Made by a program: the position numbers and the translations under genes. Source: JBBQZU01 sp041749535 (lineage in GTDB: Bacteria > Bacteroidota > Bacteroidia > Flavobacteriales_D > Cryomorphaceae). Taken from it: DNA of 64,000 nt. The DNA lies in NCBI GenBank assembly GCA_041749535.1, contig JBGTBE010000108.1, positions 124,001 to 188,000 of the forward strand, given 5' to 3'. Every line of letters starts with the position of its first letter. Position 1 is the first letter of the stretch. Under the pieces are notes generated by a model that did not search any database, was not told where the DNA came from, and worked only from the letters and a program-made list of their open reading frames with translations. Positions 61,641-64,000 of this stretch are shown here, piece after piece.

Positions 61641-62070
61641 TCACTGGTTTAGAAAGATTCTTGAAAGAAATTTCCACAATTCTTCCAGCATCTAAAAACT
61701 GAAGTTCATCACTTAGATGCTTCATTAAGAAAACCCCACGACCATTTGGTTTTTCAATATTCTCCGGAGATGTAGGGTCAGGAACATTTGAAAAGTCAAA
61801 ACCGGCGCCATCATCTTCTATCCTAAAGAAAAAGGAGTCATTGCTTGCAGCATATTTGACAATAACAATCTTTGAACTGTCTTGCTTGTTGCCGTGATAT
61901 ATGGCGTTGTTTACTGCCTCAGTAAGAGCAATAAGGATGTTTCCATAGTGTTCTTCCTGTATTTTGTATTTGTCGCAGAGTTCGTCAATCAGCCGTTCAA
62001 CTATGGTAATGTTCTCACCTTTTGAAGAAAATTCAATGCTTTCCATTCTTGCAGTTTCGGTAGTGGTCAT
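61627..62070 (-). CDS. RsbW-like anti-sigma factor/serine kinase-type ATPase
   Basis: A 147-residue HATPase_c_2 protein. It has the N-box EAVNNAIYHGN, the G1 box DDGAGFD, and the G2 box GRGVFLMKHL, as in RsbW/SpoIIAB anti-sigma kinases. No sigma or anti-anti-sigma gene is adjacent, but a SpoIIE-type phosphatase is encoded at 43037. It lies between a coiled-coil gene and ybeY in one transcript. Whether it binds a sigma factor is open. Confidence 0.9.
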   Translation of the reverse strand: MTTTETARMESIEFSSKGENITIVERLIDELCDKYKIQEEHYGNILIALTEAVNNAIYHGNKQDSSKIVIVKYAASNDSFFFRIEDDGAGFDFSNVPDPTSPENIEKPNGRGVFLMKHLSDELQFLDAGRIVEISFKNLSKPVSVSA

Positions 62071-62076
62071 CTTTTG

Positions 62077-64000
62077 TTAGTCTTCAAAATTAAGAAAATA
62101 TTCATTCACGCGATCTTTGTAATAGGGCATCAAATTGGCTGGTACAGTGCGCAATAACTCTACCTCGCGGGATTTGAGCTTATTATAATCTAAATATTCA
62201 TAGGGGTTTACCGGGTCATATTGGCCTGGAGCTTTACTTTCTCTTTTGTTGTCCTGTTCTCTCTCCCTGTCTGCTTTCTCTGACTCAAGGAGACGGGTTA
62301 TTATTTCCTGCTGTCTGCGCATCGTTTCCGGAGTGAGTTTCATGTTCACCAGATCCTTTTCAGTTTCTTCCATTTTCTCAGCAATTTCCTTGAGTCCGTT
62401 GCCTTCTCCCTTACCTTCTTGATTAAGTTGTTGTGACATTTTTTCGATCTCCTTTCTGATGGCAGCTTGTTCAGCAGCCATTTTTGCAATCTCCATACTC
62501 ATCTGCTGACTGCCATTCCCAGGTTTTCGGTCACCAGGTTTGTTTCCTTTCTCCAAGGCTTTCTGCATTTGTTCAAGTTTCTTGCCCATTTCTTCCTGCA
62601 TCTTACTCATTTTACCCGAGGAAGGTTTGGACCCCGCACCTCCGGGCTTTTGGCAATTACCCGTACCAGGCATTTTGTTGGCCATGGCTTGTTGCATTTG
62701 CTTTAATGCTTCATCTAATAGTAGTGCTAAATTGTTGAACGAAGTCATTGAATACTGCTGCCTCATTGCTGCATTGGAGGTAACCCTTTCGCTTATTTCC
62801 ACCAGCGCGAGATTGATGTTTTTATTGATTGTTGCAATTTCCTGATTTACAATAGGTTCTATTTGGACTACACGCTTGCTCAAAGCAAATAATGAGTCCT
62901 GAACCATCTTGCTGTCATCCTGGAGCTTCTTCTGCTTTTGACCAACTTTCGTATAGCTAGGATCGTCTCGGTCCATCACTTTCAGCTCCTCCATTATTTC
63001 TTCTTGGTCGAAAGAGAGTTGTATGATGTTTTCAAGAAGTGCCCGCAAAGCGTCCATATCCTCTTGAGCGCTTTCAGATTCAGACGATTCCATTGCGGCC
63101 TGCATTTTTTGGGCCATCTCTTGAATTTTTTGTGCAGCACTCTTCTGCGATTCTGAAGCCTTTTTTTGCTTGTTCTTGTCAAGCTCTTCCTTTGCCTCAT
63201 CCATTTTCTCCTTTATCTCTTCTTCCTGTTCGTTTGTATCTGGAAGCTCAAAAGGATCTTCTAACTCTTCATTTTTCTTATCCAACGCATCAAGGTCCTT
63301 TTGAAGCTCTTCGAACTCTTTATCTAATTCTTCCTGCTTTTGCTTCAATTCTTCGGAGGGGGTTTTTCCATCTTCACTCTCAGCGGCAAGTTTCTCCTCT
63401 TCTTTAGCCAATTCATTGAGTTTTTCCATGGTTTGCTCAAATTCCTGCTCAAATTCCATTTGTTTGAAAAGTTCCAGTGTACGGTCTAGTTCTTTCTCAA
63501 GCTGCTCATTGTCCATTTTCATGTTTTCAAGCTCTTCAAGAATTTGATTTTGATCAAACTTCTTGAGCATTTCTTCGAGCTTTTTATACATTTCTTTCAT
63601 TTCATCGCTCATTACCTGATCAAATAGCTTGTCTAGTTGCTTTTGTTTTTCGAGAATGCTTTCACTTTGCTGAAGGTGGCTTTCCTGCTTCTGCTGTAAT
63701 TTGCTCCGATCATTTTTGATTGATTCTATATTCTTTTCGAGATTTCGCTGTTTTTCAAGAATGTCTTCAATTCTCTTTTTCTCCTGCCAACTCATTTCTT
63801 TTTTCTGTAGAAGATCTTTATTCAGATCATTCATCTCTTTTTGTAGTTGTCCGGATTGTTTTATAGCGTCTTCAAGCTTATTCTTAATGTCTTCAGAAGT
63901 AGCCTGACGTTCGTCTTTCAATTCATCTAGTGTGGGTGCTTTGTAGAGTTGACGTATGCTCTTAGCCGCCTTGCTACCGTTCACACCATCATTGTCCCAC
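62077..64000 (-). CDS. large coiled-coil protein, DUF4175 family (C-terminal part)
   Basis: The frame is open to the window edge, giving at least 640 residues. The sequence is dominated by heptad-like, charged helices rich in Glu, Lys and Gln, with a Gly/Lys/Pro-rich stretch (around NCQKPGGAGSKPSSGK). The Bacteroidota family DUF4175 has an N-terminal membrane part not seen here, so this is its long cytoplasmic or periplasmic coiled coil. Its role is unknown. It leads the run that includes an RsbW-like gene, ybeY and mnmG. Confidence 0.75.
   Translation of the reverse strand, partial: WDNDGVNGSKAAKSIRQLYKAPTLDELKDERQATSEDIKNKLEDAIKQSGQLQKEMNDLNKDLLQKKEMSWQEKKRIEDILEKQRNLEKNIESIKNDRSKLQQKQESHLQQSESILEKQKQLDKLFDQVMSDEMKEMYKKLEEMLKKFDQNQILEELENMKMDNEQLEKELDRTLELFKQMEFEQEFEQTMEKLNELAKEEEKLAAESEDGKTPSEELKQKQEELDKEFEELQKDLDALDKKNEELEDPFELPDTNEQEEEIKEKMDEAKEELDKNKQKKASESQKSAAQKIQEMAQKMQAAMESSESESAQEDMDALRALLENIIQLSFDQEEIMEELKVMDRDDPSYTKVGQKQKKLQDDSKMVQDSLFALSKRVVQIEPIVNQEIATINKNINLALVEISERVTSNAAMRQQYSMTSFNNLALLLDEALKQMQQAMANKMPGTGNCQKPGGAGSKPSSGKMSKMQEEMGKKLEQMQKALEKGNKPGDRKPGNGSQQMSMEIAKMAAEQAAIRKEIEKMSQQLNQEGKGEGNGLKEIAEKMEETEKDLVNMKLTPETMRRQQEIITRLLESEKADREREQDNKRESKAPGQYDPVNPYEYLDYNKLKSREVELLRTVPANLMPYYKDRVNEYFLNFED

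Noticed and set aside
1..64000. Prophage, insertion sequence or CRISPR array
   Set aside because: No transposase, integrase, phage structural gene, terminal inverted repeats or spaced short direct repeats were seen.

Overview
The window looks like ordinary chromosome from a pigmented, probably gliding member of the Bacteroidota (Flavobacteriia-like). Signs of this are the gliding lipoprotein GldH, lineage-typical small proteins (Lacal_2735 family, IPExxxVDY family, DUF4175 family), many lipoproteins, a scarcity of Shine-Dalgarno sites, and several exact matches to the Bacteroidetes -7 promoter box TAnnTTTG placed 10-30 bases before start codons. Genes are tightly packed. I see no transposase, phage genes or CRISPR array.

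Left end (1-6.7 kb, minus strand): one tight light-response operon. A MerR regulator with a complete cobalamin-binding signature (CarH type) lies upstream of an ECF sigma factor, crtI, crtB, idi, a BH4-type 6-pyruvoyl-tetrahydropterin synthase, folE, a 56-residue protein, a short-chain dehydrogenase that lacks the usual catalytic tyrosine, and a flavin reductase cut by the window edge. The same inverted repeat, TGTTTA-N18-TAAACA, occurs upstream of both the sigma factor and the merR gene. It is the best candidate operator for the photoreceptor. The genes suggest joint control of carotenoid and pterin synthesis by light.

Middle (6.8-42 kb): core functions with some accessory genes. In order these are uvrC, gpsA, a HEAT-repeat/cyclophilin lipoprotein, lysS, a glucose/mannose-phosphate isomerase, lipB, cvpA, pgk, then holB-ricT-gldH-pbp1A. 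A 3-oxoacid CoA-transferase follows with its two subunit genes separated by a large membrane protein. Next come a glycosyltransferase/methyltransferase pair, an orphan double ABC ATPase, pheS, pyk, rnc, fabF, acpP, an iodotyrosine-deiodinase-like flavoprotein beside a PPK2 polyphosphate kinase, purN, rnhA, a PfkB sugar kinase, and tRNA-Asn with an intrinsic terminator.

Right part (42-64 kb): signalling and cell-organisation genes. They are a universal stress protein, a YfiR/TPR/SpoIIE-phosphatase set, ferritin, RNase R, a LytTR response regulator with a multi-PAS histidine kinase, a long YwqK/MORN repeat protein, rpiB, a thioredoxin lipoprotein and an ALDH7-type dehydrogenase. The window ends in a minus-strand operon of a DUF4175 coiled-coil protein (cut by the edge), an RsbW-like ATPase, ybeY, mnmG (gidA) and a methyltransferase. 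Two 14-base palindromes GTTCCACGTGGAAC lie at the junction of mnmG and the methyltransferase. They look like ParB parS sites and would suggest an origin-proximal position.

I judge the light/pterin/carotenoid operon with its paired operators, the parS-like pair, and the halotyrosine dehalogenase candidate to be the most worthwhile leads.
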